Assembly: GCF_007595705.1 (NCBI RefSeq)
Contig: NZ_NISY01000002.1
Coordinates: 868,001 to 932,000, forward strand
From: Streptomyces sp. SAJ15
GTDB lineage: Bacteria > Actinomycetota > Actinomycetes > Streptomycetales > Streptomycetaceae
Direction of reading: 5' to 3'
DNA: 64,000 nt
Both the position numbers and the translations under genes were made by a program. Below, piece by piece: positions 1 to 8,597 of the stretch. The first letter of the stretch is position 1, and every line of letters begins with the position of its first letter. The notes below the pieces were generated by a model. That model was given only the letters and a program-made list of their open reading frames with translations, did not search any database and was not told the origin of the DNA.

Positions 1-165
1 GGCCTGGTGCCGGTAGCCGGTGTTGTACTGCGGCTGGCCGCAGCAGCTCTGCGCGGCGGGGAAGTCCACCTCGACGCCGAGCCGTTCCAGCAGGGTGACG
101 ACGGCCCGACCGGTGCGCGGATAGAGCGTGTCGTTGACGCAGGTGACGAACAGCGCTACGCGCAC
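1..165 (-). CDS. lutA: LutA/YkgE-like (Fe-S)-binding oxidoreductase subunit, N-terminal fragment
   Basis: Only the first 55 codons are present; the gene runs off the left edge. The translation begins VRVALFVTCVNDTLYPRTG and continues with a CCGQPQYNTGYR segment, which is the first cysteine-rich (CCG) motif of LutA-type proteins. In that family LutA works with LutB and LutC in L-lactate oxidation. The GTG start has a GGAGGAGGG-type ribosome site just upstream. The monooxygenase gene lies 41 bp upstream on the same strand. Whether lutB and lutC follow cannot be seen. Confidence 0.8.
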   Translation of the reverse strand, partial: MRVALFVTCVNDTLYPRTGRAVVTLLERLGVEVDFPAAQSCCGQPQYNTGYRHQA

Positions 166-206
166 GGGACCTCAGCCCTCCTCCTGACGTCTGATCACCC
201 GTCGGC

Positions 207-1337
207 TCATACTGCCGCAGTGCGGAGGGGCTGTGAAGCGGCGCGCGCGGGACCCGCTCCGGCGGAGGGGGACAGCAGCGCGCGGATGTCCCGCACGGCG
301 GCGCGTCCGGCGCGGTTGGCCCCGATGGTGCTCGCGGAGGGGCCGTAGCCGACGAGGTGGACGCGCGGGTCGCGGCGAGTGCGGGTGCCGTCCAGGGCGA
401 TGCCGCCGCCCGGCTCGCGCAGTCGCAACGGCGCCAGGTGGTCGATGGCGGCACGGAAACCCGTGGCCCACAGGATCACGTCGGCGTCGACCGTGCGGCC
501 GTCGGCCCAGGCCACGCCGGAAGGGGTGATCCGGTCGAACATCGGCAGCCGGTCCAGCACCCCGTCGGCCAGCCCCCGCCGCACCGCGTCCGTCATCGCC
601 AGCCCGGTCACGGAGACCACGCTGCGCGGCGGCAGGCCCTGCCGCACCCGGTCCTCCACCAGGGCGACCGCCGTCCGCCCCCGGTCCTCGGTGAACGGCC
701 CCTCGCGGAAGGCCGGCGGCCGCCGGGTCACCCAGGTGGTCTCGGCCGCCACCTCGGCGATCTCCAACAGGTGCTGCACGGCGGAGGTGCCGCCGCCCAC
801 GACGATCACCCGTCGCCCCGTGAACGGTTCGGGTCCGGGGTAGTTCGCCGTGTGCAGTTGGCGGCCGCGGAAGTCCGCCTGGCCGGGGTAGCGGGGCCAG
901 AACGGCCTTTCCCAGGTCCCGGTGGCGTTGATCAGCGCACGGGCGGCGTATGTCCCCTCGGAGGTCTCCACCAGCAGCCGGCGGCCCTCGCCCTCGCGCA
1001 CCGCGAAGACGTCCACCGGCCGGTGCACCCGCAGGTCGAAGGCGCGCTCGTAGCCGTCGAAGTAGTCGCCGATCACCTCGGACGAGGCGCGGCCGGGGTC
1101 GGCCTCGGTCAGCTCCATGCCCGGCAGGGCGTGCATGCCGTGCACCGTGCCGTAGGTGAGCGTCGGCCAGCGGAACTGCCAGGCCCCGCCGGGCCGCGGG
1201 GAGCGGTCCAGGACGACGAAGTCCCGGTCCGGCTCGTATCCCACTCGGCGCAGGTGGTAGGCGCTGGACAGCCCCGCTTGTCCCGCGCCGATGACGACGA
1301 CGTCCACTTCGCGTGCCCCGGGGGCAATGTCGTTCAC
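207..1337 (-). CDS. FAD-dependent flavin-containing monooxygenase (CzcO-like)
   Basis: A 376-residue flavoprotein. The N-terminus has the FAD Rossmann motif VVIGAGQAGLS, followed by YHLRRVGYEPDRDFVVLD; mid-protein there is a second dinucleotide site VVVGGGTSAVQ, and the C-terminal part has the ATGF motif (ILWATGFRAAI) usual in class B/flavin-containing monooxygenases. Such enzymes use NADPH and oxygen to oxidise carbonyl, N or S substrates; the substrate here is unknown. The open frame continues upstream, but that part crosses a GGGGCC repeat and encodes Gly-Ala runs, so the GTG at 1337 is preferred. No strong ribosome site precedes it, so the start is uncertain. It is divergent from the YjbQ gene. 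Confidence 0.85.
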   Translation of the reverse strand: MNDIAPGAREVDVVVIGAGQAGLSSAYHLRRVGYEPDRDFVVLDRSPRPGGAWQFRWPTLTYGTVHGMHALPGMELTEADPGRASSEVIGDYFDGYERAFDLRVHRPVDVFAVREGEGRRLLVETSEGTYAARALINATGTWERPFWPRYPGQADFRGRQLHTANYPGPEPFTGRRVIVVGGGTSAVQHLLEIAEVAAETTWVTRRPPAFREGPFTEDRGRTAVALVEDRVRQGLPPRSVVSVTGLAMTDAVRRGLADGVLDRLPMFDRITPSGVAWADGRTVDADVILWATGFRAAIDHLAPLRLREPGGGIALDGTRTRRDPRVHLVGYGPSASTIGANRAGRAAVRDIRALLSPSAGAGPARAASQPLRTAAV

Positions 1338-1370
1338 GTTTCTACTAACGGCGGCGGGGTCGTGGATCTT

Positions 1371-1405
1371 CCCGGCCCCGGCCCCGGCCCCGGCCCCGGC
1401 CCCGG
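1371..1405. repeat. CCCCGG/GGGGCC hexanucleotide repeat in a divergent promoter region
   Basis: About six uninterrupted copies of a 6-bp unit lie between the divergent starts of the monooxygenase and YjbQ genes. The minus strand is G-rich and has many closely spaced GGGG runs, so it could form G-quadruplexes. A similar unit occurs again near 57.6 kb. Confidence 0.9.
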
Positions 1406-1502
1406 TCTCGGCGACCGGGATCGGCGCCCGGAACCCGGACGAGTCCGTCCCGGGTTCGCCCGGGGCTCGTCCGGGGCTCGTCCGTCGTACGAGGATGGGG
1501 GC

Positions 1503-1925
1503 ATGACGCAGAACTTCCACACCCAGGTCCTGGACATCACGACCGGCACCGACGAGGTCGTCGTCGACCTGACCGCCACCTGCGAGGCGTTCCTGCGGGA
1601 GCGGGCGGACGGTCGCGACGGGCTGCTCAACGTCTTCGTCCCGCACGCCACGGCCGGCCTGGCGGTGCTGGAGACCGGCGCCGGCAGCGACGACGACCTG
1701 CTGGCCGCCCTGCGCCAGCTGCTGCCGGCCGACGACCGCTGGCTGCACCGCCACGGCAGCCCCGGCCACGGCCGCGACCACGTCCTGCCCGCCCTCGTCC
1801 CGCCGCACGCGACCCTCCCGGTCGTCGGCGGCAGGCTGGTGCTCGGCACCTGGCAGTCGGTCTGCCTGGTCGACACGAACGGTGACAACCCGCACCGCCA
1901 GGTGCGGCTGAGTTTCCTGGGCTGA
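1503..1925 (+). CDS. YjbQ/UPF0047 family protein
   Basis: A 140-residue protein matching the length and layout of the YjbQ (UPF0047) family: an N-terminal beta strand (FHTQVLDITTG), a central VFVPHATAGLAVLE segment, an RDHVLPALVPPHATLPV stretch and a C-terminal LGTWQSVCLVDTN segment. Family members form trimers and some have weak thiamine-phosphate-synthase-like activity; the true role is unsettled. The ATG at 1503 was chosen because the fold begins there; the upstream open frame is repeat-derived. It is divergent from the monooxygenase gene. Confidence 0.88.
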   Translation: MTQNFHTQVLDITTGTDEVVVDLTATCEAFLRERADGRDGLLNVFVPHATAGLAVLETGAGSDDDLLAALRQLLPADDRWLHRHGSPGHGRDHVLPALVPPHATLPVVGGRLVLGTWQSVCLVDTNGDNPHRQVRLSFLG

Positions 1926-2007
1926 CCGGACGGGACTTCTCCGGCATACCGCCGTTGCCTGGTATTTCCTTGCATTGTGGGGCGGTTCGGGCGCGAATCC
2001 CGGTCAT

Positions 2008-2023
2008 TCACCGGTCACGGTGA
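2008..2023. promoter_or_regulatory. Inverted repeat upstream of the substrate-binding protein gene
   Basis: TCACC-GGTCAC-GGTGA has perfect 5-bp arms. It lies about 190 bp before the next gene, in a 284-bp gene-free stretch (1926-2209) that is less GC-rich than its surroundings. It may be an operator; no regulator can be assigned. Confidence 0.35.
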
Positions 2024-2209
2024 TGGTCGGGTCACGCTCGGTGAGTCCATGGTCGAAGTCGATCTGGTCGTGCCCCCATCGCGCCTCATTCTTCTCCTTG
2101 TGTTCATCTCCCGTACACCGATGGCGTGCGTACTGACCCCGGCCCGAGCAGAACAGGCCGCGCGGCTTCGCCCAGGTGGTCGCGGTATCGACACGCATGA
2201 GGAGACATC

Positions 2210-3376
2210 GTGATCACGTTCCGTAACAGGTTGCCGGCCCTTCCCCGAGTGGCCGCGCTGACCTGCGGCCTCGCTGTCACGGTCGTCGGCCTGAGCGCGT
2301 GCGGCACCGAGGAGGACTCCGTCTCGACCGACGGCAAGAACGCGAAGACCGCGACGTCGGCCGAGGAGATGGGCGGGATGAGCGCCCTGGTCACCGCGGC
2401 TCAGCAGGAGGGCACGCTCAACGCGATCGCCCTGCCGCGCGACTGGGCCAACTACGGCCAGTTGATCGACGGCTTCCAGGACCAGTACGGGATCGAGGTG
2501 AAGGTCGAGAACCCGAACGGCTCCAGCCAGGACGAGATCAACGCCATCACCTCCCGCAAGGGCCGGGACGACGCCCCGGACGTGGTCGACCTGGGCAGCT
2601 CCTTCGCCGTGGGCGCCGCCGAGAAGGGCCTGCTGGCCCCGTACCGGGTCGCCGACTTCGACCACATCCCCGAGACCCAGAAGGACGCCAAGGCCCGCTG
2701 GTACAACGACTACGGCGGCTACATCTCCATCGGCTGCGACGCCGAGCGGATCACGAACTGCCCGAAGACCTTCGCCGATCTGCTGAAGCCCGAGTTCACC
2801 GGGAAGGTCGCCCTGAACGGCGACCCGACCAAGGCCGGGGCCGCCTTCGCCGCCGTCTACGCGGCCGCCCTGGCCAACGGCGGCTCCTTCGAGAACATCC
2901 AGCCCGGCCTGGACTTCTTCGCGGAGCTGAAGAGGAACGGCAGGTACGCCTCGGTCGAGCCCACGCCCGCCACCATCATGGCGGGCCAGACGCCGGTCAT
3001 CATCGACTGGGACTACCTCAACGTCGGCTACGCCCAGAAGCTCAAGGCCAAGGGCGTGGACTGGCAGGTCGAGGTCCCCGACGACGGCGAGTTCGCCCAG
3101 TACTACTCGCAGGCGATCAACAAGGACGCGCCGCACCCCGCCGCGGCCCGTCTGTGGCAGGAGTACGTCTACAGCGCCGAGGGGCAGAACACCTACCTCT
3201 ACGGCTACGCCCGCCCGGCGCTGATGACCGCCATGGCCAAGGACGGCACGCTGGACAGGAACGCCGCGGCCAAGCTGCCGCCGGTGATCGGTGTCCCGTC
3301 CTTCCCCACCGAGTCCCAACAGGCCGCGGCCAAGCAGACCCTGGCCCGCGGCTGGCGCGAGATCGCCTCCGGGTGA
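2210..3376 (+). CDS. ABC transporter extracellular solute-binding lipoprotein (spermidine/putrescine- or iron-type)
   Basis: A 388-residue family 1-type binding protein. The N-terminus is a lipoprotein signal: basic start, hydrophobic core, then a VVGLSAC lipobox with the modified Cys at residue 31. The body has binding-protein features: a DWANYGQLIDGF segment, DVVDLGSSFAV, and a late IIDWDYLNVGYAQK stretch. It should capture a small solute outside the cell for an ABC permease. No permease or ATPase gene is adjacent, so its partner is encoded elsewhere. The GTG start follows a GAGGAGA ribosome site. An Lrp-type regulator is convergent and may be functionally linked; that is inference from position. 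Confidence 0.85.
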   Translation: MITFRNRLPALPRVAALTCGLAVTVVGLSACGTEEDSVSTDGKNAKTATSAEEMGGMSALVTAAQQEGTLNAIALPRDWANYGQLIDGFQDQYGIEVKVENPNGSSQDEINAITSRKGRDDAPDVVDLGSSFAVGAAEKGLLAPYRVADFDHIPETQKDAKARWYNDYGGYISIGCDAERITNCPKTFADLLKPEFTGKVALNGDPTKAGAAFAAVYAAALANGGSFENIQPGLDFFAELKRNGRYASVEPTPATIMAGQTPVIIDWDYLNVGYAQKLKAKGVDWQVEVPDDGEFAQYYSQAINKDAPHPAAARLWQEYVYSAEGQNTYLYGYARPALMTAMAKDGTLDRNAAAKLPPVIGVPSFPTESQQAAAKQTLARGWREIASG

Positions 3377-3391
3377 CGCCGCGCTGAGCTC

Positions 3392-3438
3392 CACCGCACC
3401 CGCCCCGGAAGGCCGAGCCTTCCGGGGCGGGTGCGGTG
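3392..3438. terminator. Strong intrinsic terminator, likely bidirectional
   Basis: A perfect 21-bp stem (arms 3392-3412 and 3418-3438) with a 5-nt loop sits between convergent genes: 15 bp after the binding-protein stop and 37 bp from the Lrp gene stop. Confidence 0.9.
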
Positions 3439-3475
3439 TGGCGGTGTGGCGTCGGGTTCGAGGTCCGGGGCCGGC

Positions 3476-3976
3476 TCAGGGCGTGCGACGGGTGGCCGGC
3501 CCGGCCGCCTCGCCCACCGCGTTGACCAGTGGCAGGATCCGGTACGGCACACGCTCGCGCAGCGCCATCTCGGTGCGGGTGCGCACCACCCCCGGAAGTC
3601 GCACTATCCGCTGCACGATGTCTTCCAGATGTTCGTTGTCGCGGGCGACGGCCCTGGTCAGCAGGTCCCCGGCGCCCGTGATGGAGAACGCCTCGATGAT
3701 CTCCGGCACCGCGGCGAGCGCGTCCCCGACGTCCTCCAGATGGCCCTGGGTGACCTCGACGTGGATGAAGGCCAGCACCGGGTGGCCGAGCGCGGCGGGG
3801 GAGAGGAACGGCCCGTACGCGGTGATCACCCCGTCCCGTTCCAGCCGGTCCAGCCGCGCCTGGAGCGTGCCGCGGGCGATGCCCAGCAGTCGCGCGTACT
3901 CCCGTGCGCTGGTGCGAGGCTGCTCCAGTAGCAGCCGAAGGATCCTCGCGTCGAGCGCGTCCACCGAGTCGGCCAT
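3476..3976 (-). CDS. Lrp/AsnC family transcriptional regulator
   Basis: A 166-residue regulator with an N-terminal helix-turn-helix (VDALDARILRLLLEQPRTS, then YARLLGIARGTLQARLDRLE) and a C-terminal RAM/AsnC effector domain (PVLAFIHVEVTQ, then IIEAFSITGAGDLLTR). These proteins form octamers or dimers and respond to amino acids. The ATG at 3976 has an AAGGAGG site upstream. It is convergent with the binding-protein gene; amino-acid or polyamine control of that transporter is possible but unproven. Confidence 0.92.
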   Translation of the reverse strand: MADSVDALDARILRLLLEQPRTSAREYARLLGIARGTLQARLDRLERDGVITAYGPFLSPAALGHPVLAFIHVEVTQGHLEDVGDALAAVPEIIEAFSITGAGDLLTRAVARDNEHLEDIVQRIVRLPGVVRTRTEMALRERVPYRILPLVNAVGEAAGPATRRTP

Positions 3977-4206
3977 GAGGGGACGGCCTCCTTCTGGTCA
4001 CGGAAAGAGGCCAGTGAATATACCAATGGCCCACTCAGGGGAACGTGACGCGCCGGGCGCGAGGGGTGACGTCGGGGAGCGGCGGTGGGGACCGACGCGG
4101 CGGGCGTGGGCCGACGATCGGATGCCGCCCGCCCCCGACGCGCGGGGAGCGGACGGCATCCTGCTGTGCGGAAGCGCGGCGACGGCGCACCCGGACGAAA
4201 GGCGGA

Positions 4207-4383
4207 TTACGGCTTGAGCCCCTTGCGAGCCCGCTCGGCCGCGTCCTCGGCGACCTCCTGCGTCTTGCCCTGGACCTGCTCCGCCTGGCCCTCGGCCTGC
4301 ATCGACCGGTCGCCGGTGGCCTTGCCGGTGGTCTCCTTCAGCTTGCCCTTGACTTGCTTCGCCTTGGCCTTGCCTTTGCTCAT
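4207..4383 (-). CDS. CsbD family stress-response small protein
   Basis: A 58-residue, Lys/Glu/Ala-rich hydrophilic protein, MSKGKAKAKQVKGKLKETTG at its start. This is the CsbD signature: a small, probably helical bundle protein with repeated KGKxKE-type segments. CsbD is a general-stress (SigB-regulated) protein in Bacillus; its function is unknown. It is monocistronic and 230 bp from the Lrp start. The stop is TAA. Confidence 0.85.
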   Translation of the reverse strand: MSKGKAKAKQVKGKLKETTGKATGDRSMQAEGQAEQVQGKTQEVAEDAAERARKGLKP

Positions 4384-4711
4384 GACATCAGCGCCCCTTC
4401 GGCGGATGCGAACATTCCTGATCTCACCGTGCCCCTATCGCGTTGCGCTCGCAAATCGCCGGGATGTGCCCGGTTGGACCGGGTGCGGGCCGTTGGCCCC
4501 CCGACGGTGGCCATAAGGGCTTGACGAGTGTGCCAATGGACCAGCGGTTCGGTGATGCCTTGAGCCAGCGGGTGATTGGATGCTTTGATTGACGGCAGTC
4601 GATGGCGCTGCGGATACCGCGGCGCCTTCTTTTGTTGAGTTCATTGCGTTCACAGGGTTCGTCGCGATCACGCGTCGCGCTCGCGCGAGACCCAGAGGGG
4701 GGCCACCAGAG
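4384..4711. other. Gene-free stretch between csbD-like and FUSC genes
   Basis: About 330 bp holding the promoters of two divergent genes. It has a few AT-richer patches (for example near 4620-4650), but I see no clear repeat, operator or small gene. The open frame extending upstream of the FUSC start lacks membrane-protein character and was not counted as coding. Confidence 0.5.
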
Positions 4712-6301
4712 GTGCTGCAGGGGATGTTCACGGCTCCGGACCCGGGCCGGCTACGGCTGCGCACGTCGGCCCGGGCCGTGGTCGGCGTCGCGCCGGCCGT
4801 GGCCGTCTCGGCCCTGGCCACCGGGTCGCTCGTCGCGGCCATCGCCGGCGGACTGGCCGCGCTGCTGGCCCTCTTCACGGTCACCGACGCCACGGTCGGC
4901 GCCCAGGCCCGCACCACCGTGCTGCTGCCGGTCGTGGGTTTCCCGGTGCTCGCGCTGGCCGCGGTCCTCCACGACCACACCCTGGTGCGCGACGCCGTCT
5001 TCCTCGGGATCGTCTTCGTCGGGGTCTACGCCCGCCGCTGGGGTCCGCGCGGGCACGCCCTGGGCGTCTTCGCGTTCATGACGTTCTTCATGGCGCAGTT
5101 CCTGCAGGCCGTCCCCGGGCAGCTGCCCGGGCTGTACGCCGCGACGGTCCTGGCGCTGACCGCGTCCTCCCTGGTCCGCTTCGGACTGTGGTGCATCGAG
5201 CGCGGGGCGCCGCCCCCGGCGGTTCCCGCGCCCCCGGCGGCCCGCGGACTGGCGCGGCCCACCACCCGCCAGGCGTTCCAGGCGGCCTTCGCCTGCGGCC
5301 TGGCGCTCGCGGTCGGACAGGTGGTCTCGCACGAGCGCTGGTACTGGGCGGTCGGCGCGGCCTGGTGGATCTTCGTCAACACGGCCTCCCGCGGGGAGAC
5401 CCTGGTCCGCGGCTTCCGCCGCATCGTCGGCACGGTCAGCGGCATCGTGCTCGGCGTCTTCGTCGCGGTGCCGCTGGACGGCGCGACCGCCCCGTCGGCC
5501 GTGCTGATCGCCGTCTGCGTCTTCGGGATCTTCTACACCGCGCCGCTCTCGTACAGCTGGATGATGTTCTTCGTCACCGTGATGGCCGCCCTGCTGTACG
5601 GCCTCCTCGGGGTGCTGTACCTCGGGCTGCTCGGGCTGCGGCTGGCGCAGACCGGCGTGGGCGCCCTCGCCGCGGTGATCGCCGTCGCCCTGGTGCTCCC
5701 GGTGACCACCCATGCGGCCACCGACGCCTGGATCCAGCGCGCCCTGCACGCGGTGCGCGCCGCCACCGCGGCCGCGGCCCGGCGCCTGGCGGGCGAGACG
5801 GCGGACGGGGTCGCGGACTCCGCGGGAACGGCGCCGGGCGGGTCGGCCGCCGCGCCGGCGGCCGACCCCGCGCCGCACGTCGCCGAGCTGGAGCTGCTGC
5901 TGGGGCGGGTGCGGCTGTCGCTGGCCCCGCTGCTGCACCCGCTCAGTCCGCTGCGCGCCCGCAAGGCCCGCGCCCGGCGGGTCATGGTGCTGCTCGACGA
6001 CTGCGCCCGCCAGGTGCGGGGGCTGGCCGAGCTGGCCGCTGACCCCCACCCCGACGCCTCGCGCGACGCCCGGCTGACCGCGGCCTGCCGGCGGGTGGAG
6101 GCGGCCATCCACGCCCTGGTGAGCGGCCTGGAGACGCCCGGCGCCTCGCCGGCCGCCGCCGCGGCCGCCCCGCCGGCCGAGGCGCCCCACCCGGCCTCGG
6201 AGCGTGCCCTCGCCCATCTGCACGGCCTGGAGACCGCGCTCGCGGGGCTCGCCGCGCCGCTGCGCAGCAACCCGCGCGCCCCCTTCGTCGAGGCGGCGTG
6301 A
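4712..6301 (+). CDS. FUSC family integral membrane transporter
   Basis: A 529-residue membrane protein. Residues about 15-165 and 235-345 contain runs of hydrophobic helices; the second block (ALAVGQVVSHERWYWAVGAAW, then FVNTASRGETLVRGFRRIVGT) matches the conserved FUSC core, with its W-x-x-V and GxRxxGTxxG elements. The family includes fusaric-acid and aromatic-acid efflux proteins (AaeB type). The C-terminal 190 residues are soluble, Ala/Arg-rich and probably helical. The GTG start at 4712 is preceded by GAGGGGGG; an upstream in-frame ATG at 4589 has no good site. Monocistronic. Confidence 0.85.
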   Translation: MLQGMFTAPDPGRLRLRTSARAVVGVAPAVAVSALATGSLVAAIAGGLAALLALFTVTDATVGAQARTTVLLPVVGFPVLALAAVLHDHTLVRDAVFLGIVFVGVYARRWGPRGHALGVFAFMTFFMAQFLQAVPGQLPGLYAATVLALTASSLVRFGLWCIERGAPPPAVPAPPAARGLARPTTRQAFQAAFACGLALAVGQVVSHERWYWAVGAAWWIFVNTASRGETLVRGFRRIVGTVSGIVLGVFVAVPLDGATAPSAVLIAVCVFGIFYTAPLSYSWMMFFVTVMAALLYGLLGVLYLGLLGLRLAQTGVGALAAVIAVALVLPVTTHAATDAWIQRALHAVRAATAAAARRLAGETADGVADSAGTAPGGSAAAPAADPAPHVAELELLLGRVRLSLAPLLHPLSPLRARKARARRVMVLLDDCARQVRGLAELAADPHPDASRDARLTAACRRVEAAIHALVSGLETPGASPAAAAAAPPAEAPHPASERALAHLHGLETALAGLAAPLRSNPRAPFVEAA

Positions 6302-6445
6302 GGGAGCGTGGGGGCGCGCGGTAGCGCGGCCGCGTCCCCATCCGCCGCGGCCGCGGCTGGAACCCCGGCGACAGCTGCCCGGGATTGGTCCATACCAACG
6401 ACTAGGGTCGGTGGCGACACCTCCAGTCGACGAAGGAGGCGCACC

Positions 6446-7495
6446 GTGTACGAGGCAACCAGTGACCGGCGTGCGTACATCGGATCGTTCACCTCCGCGG
6501 GCGGGGACGGCATCACGGTCGCGGCGGTCGACCCGGACACCGGCGCGCTGACCGCCCTGCACACCACGAGGCCCGTCCCGGACCCCTCCCACCTCGCGCT
6601 CTCGCCGATGGGCGACGTCCTGTACGCGGTGAGCGAGACCACCGACGGCGGCGCCGTCGCGCTGAGCCTCGGCTTCCCCGACCGGCCGGTGCCGCTGGGT
6701 CCGGCGGTGCGGGTGCGCGGTGACGCGCCCACGCACCTCGCGGTCGCCGCCGGCCATCTGCTCACCGCCAACTACGGCTCGGCCGGTGTGACCGTGCTCC
6801 CGGTGCGCGCCGAGGGCCGGCTGGCGGACCCCGTCGCGGTGCTGCGGCACGAAGGCGGCGGCCCGCACCCCGAGCGCCAGCGCGCCCCCCACCCGCACGC
6901 CGTCGTGCCCGACCCCTCCGGCCGCTGGGTCCTCGGCGTCGACCTGGGCACCGACGCGGTGCGGGTGTACGCGCTCGACGCGTTCACGGGCTCGCTCGGC
7001 GTCCATCGCCAGGCGGCGCTGCGCCCGGGCAGCGGCCCGCGCCACCTCGCCTTCCACCCGCGCGGCGACCTCGCCTACGTCGTCCACGAGCTGGACTCGA
7101 CGGTGACGAGCTGCCGCTGGGACCCGGCCGCCGGCGAACTCCGGCCGGTCGGCGAGGTGCGCCTGCTCCCGGCCGACACGGAGGGCCCCAACCACCCCTC
7201 CGGCATCGTCGTCTCGCCGGACGGCCGCTTCGCCTGGGCCGCCAACCGCGGTCACGACTCCCTCGCCGTCCTGGCCCTCGACCCGGCGGACGGGACCCCG
7301 TCGCTGGTCGCCACCGTCCCCTGCGGCGGCCACTGGCCGCGTGCCCTGACCGTCGACACCTCCGGCCGACACCTGTACGTCGCCAACGAGCGCTCCGGCG
7401 ACGTCACCTGGTTCGCCGTCGACCCGGCGACGGGCGTCCCGGAGCGGGCGGGCGCGCTGCCGGTGCCGGCGGCGTCGTGCGTCGTACTGAACTGA
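6446..7495 (+). CDS. Lactonase family seven-bladed beta-propeller protein (6-phosphogluconolactonase type)
   Basis: A 349-residue protein with repeated beta-propeller blades: RAYIGSFTSAGGDGITV at the N-terminus, later LTANYGSAGV, GPRHLAFHPRGDLAYV, NHPSGIVVSPDGRF and GHWPRALTVDTSGRHLYVAN. These match the Pgl/YbhE lactonase family, which hydrolyses 6-phosphogluconolactone or related lactones in the cytoplasm. No secretion signal is seen. The GTG start has a GAAGGAGG site 7 bp upstream; the open frame before it is a non-conserved extension. Confidence 0.88.
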   Translation: MYEATSDRRAYIGSFTSAGGDGITVAAVDPDTGALTALHTTRPVPDPSHLALSPMGDVLYAVSETTDGGAVALSLGFPDRPVPLGPAVRVRGDAPTHLAVAAGHLLTANYGSAGVTVLPVRAEGRLADPVAVLRHEGGGPHPERQRAPHPHAVVPDPSGRWVLGVDLGTDAVRVYALDAFTGSLGVHRQAALRPGSGPRHLAFHPRGDLAYVVHELDSTVTSCRWDPAAGELRPVGEVRLLPADTEGPNHPSGIVVSPDGRFAWAANRGHDSLAVLALDPADGTPSLVATVPCGGHWPRALTVDTSGRHLYVANERSGDVTWFAVDPATGVPERAGALPVPAASCVVLN

Positions 7496-7542
7496 GCCGT
7501 GCGTCCCCGCCGCCGCACGGCCGCGCGCGGGGGCGCACGACG

Positions 7543-7575
7543 ACGGGGCCCTCCGCCGTCGGCGGAGGGCCCCGT
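7543..7575. terminator. Bidirectional intrinsic terminator
   Basis: A 15-bp perfect stem (7543-7557 and 7561-7575) with a GTC loop, located between the convergent lactonase and sirohydrochlorin-chelatase-like genes. Confidence 0.88.
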
Positions 7576-7595
7576 GATCGTTCGATGGGCGGGTG

Positions 7596-8597
7596 TCAGC
7601 GCACCGGCACGCCCTGGGGGGCCGTCTGGAGCTTGATGCCCAGCAGCGCCGCGTAGTTCGACAGCACCAGCCGGCCCACGGTCGGGTACGCGCCCAGCGG
7701 CTCGGAGGCGGAGCAGCCGGTCGCCGCGGCGGCGTCGGCGGCCAGTCCGGCCGGGACCTCGGGGCCGATCAGGTAGGGGGCCAGCGCCAGTCGGGCGGAA
7801 CCGGACTCGCGCAGCTGGTCGGCGACGCGACTGACGGCGCCGTCCTCGTCCAGCGCGGCGGCCATCACCGGCACCGCCAGGCGCGCGGAGAGCAGCATGC
7901 CGGTGATCCCGGCGGCCTGCACGGCCTCGGCGCCGCCGACCGTCGCCAGGACGATGCCGTCCGCGGCGGTGGCGACGGTGAAGAGGCGGGCGCGGTCGGC
8001 GCGCGCGAGGCTGGCCTCCGACAGGCGCACGTGCAGGGCCTCGGCGAGCAGCGGGTGCGGGCCGAGCACGTCGGTGAGCTCGGCACCGGAGCCGCTGGTG
8101 ACGATGGCCTCGCGTATCCGGCGCAGCAGCGCCGCGTCGGGGCCCGCCAGCAGCGGCACCACGACCGCGGCCGGGCCGTCGGTCGGGATCTGGGCGCGCG
8201 CGTGCGCCACGGCCTCGGCGGTCTGCTCGGCGTTCAGCCCCTCGGCCTCGGCCGCGGCGGTCACCTCCTGCACCACCGTCTCGGTGGCGCGCAGCACGCG
8301 CTCCGCGCGGTTTGCGGTGGCCTGCGCCAGCGCGGTCTCCAGCTTGGGGAACTCCTCGCTGTCCCCGTCCACGTACGCGATGCGGATCTCCAGGCCGGGC
8401 AGCTCGGAGCGCGCGATGCTCACGACCTCCTCGGCCAGGGCACGCGTGGCGGCCTCGGGCGCGCCCGGCACGGCGAGCACCAGCGGGGGCGCGCCGAGGG
8501 GAGCGGCCACGGGCTCCGGGCGGCGGTGCCGTCCTGGCTGGCGTGGTCGCGGCATTCGTACTGGCAGGCCGGGTGCGGGCCCGGTGGGGGAGCTCAT
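7596..8597 (-). CDS. Sirohydrochlorin chelatase (CbiX/SirB)-like protein
   Basis: A 333-residue protein with two CbiX-like halves: PLVLAVPGAPEAATRALAEEV early and DGPAAVVVPLLAGP, LTDVLGPHPLLAEALHVRL later. CbiX enzymes insert Co or Fe into sirohydrochlorin for cobalamin or siroheme. The N-terminal motif that normally reads AHGSRD, with the metal-binding His, reads AVPGAP here, so chelation may rely on the later LGPHPLL segment or be lost. The first 30 residues are Pro/Arg-rich. The ATG at 8597 has no clear ribosome site; a TAACAT box lies just upstream, so leaderless translation is possible. Confidence 0.75.
   Translation of the reverse strand: MSSPTGPAPGLPVRMPRPRQPGRHRRPEPVAAPLGAPPLVLAVPGAPEAATRALAEEVVSIARSELPGLEIRIAYVDGDSEEFPKLETALAQATANRAERVLRATETVVQEVTAAAEAEGLNAEQTAEAVAHARAQIPTDGPAAVVVPLLAGPDAALLRRIREAIVTSGSGAELTDVLGPHPLLAEALHVRLSEASLARADRARLFTVATAADGIVLATVGGAEAVQAAGITGMLLSARLAVPVMAAALDEDGAVSRVADQLRESGSARLALAPYLIGPEVPAGLAADAAAATGCSASEPLGAYPTVGRLVLSNYAALLGIKLQTAPQGVPVR

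Noticed and set aside
52-1000. Cas genes next to the CRISPR array or elsewhere in the window
   Set aside because: I read the genes on both sides of the array and the rest of the window and found none of cas1, cas2, cas3 or Cascade families.
207-1895. Longer 562-residue version of the flavin monooxygenase frame
   Set aside because: The extra N-terminal part crosses the GGGGCC repeat and the YjbQ gene on the opposite strand; it has no conserved content.
4751-7372. 873-codon minus-strand open frame
   Set aside because: It is antisense to the FUSC and lactonase genes, which have clear family motifs; the frame is a by-product of high GC content.
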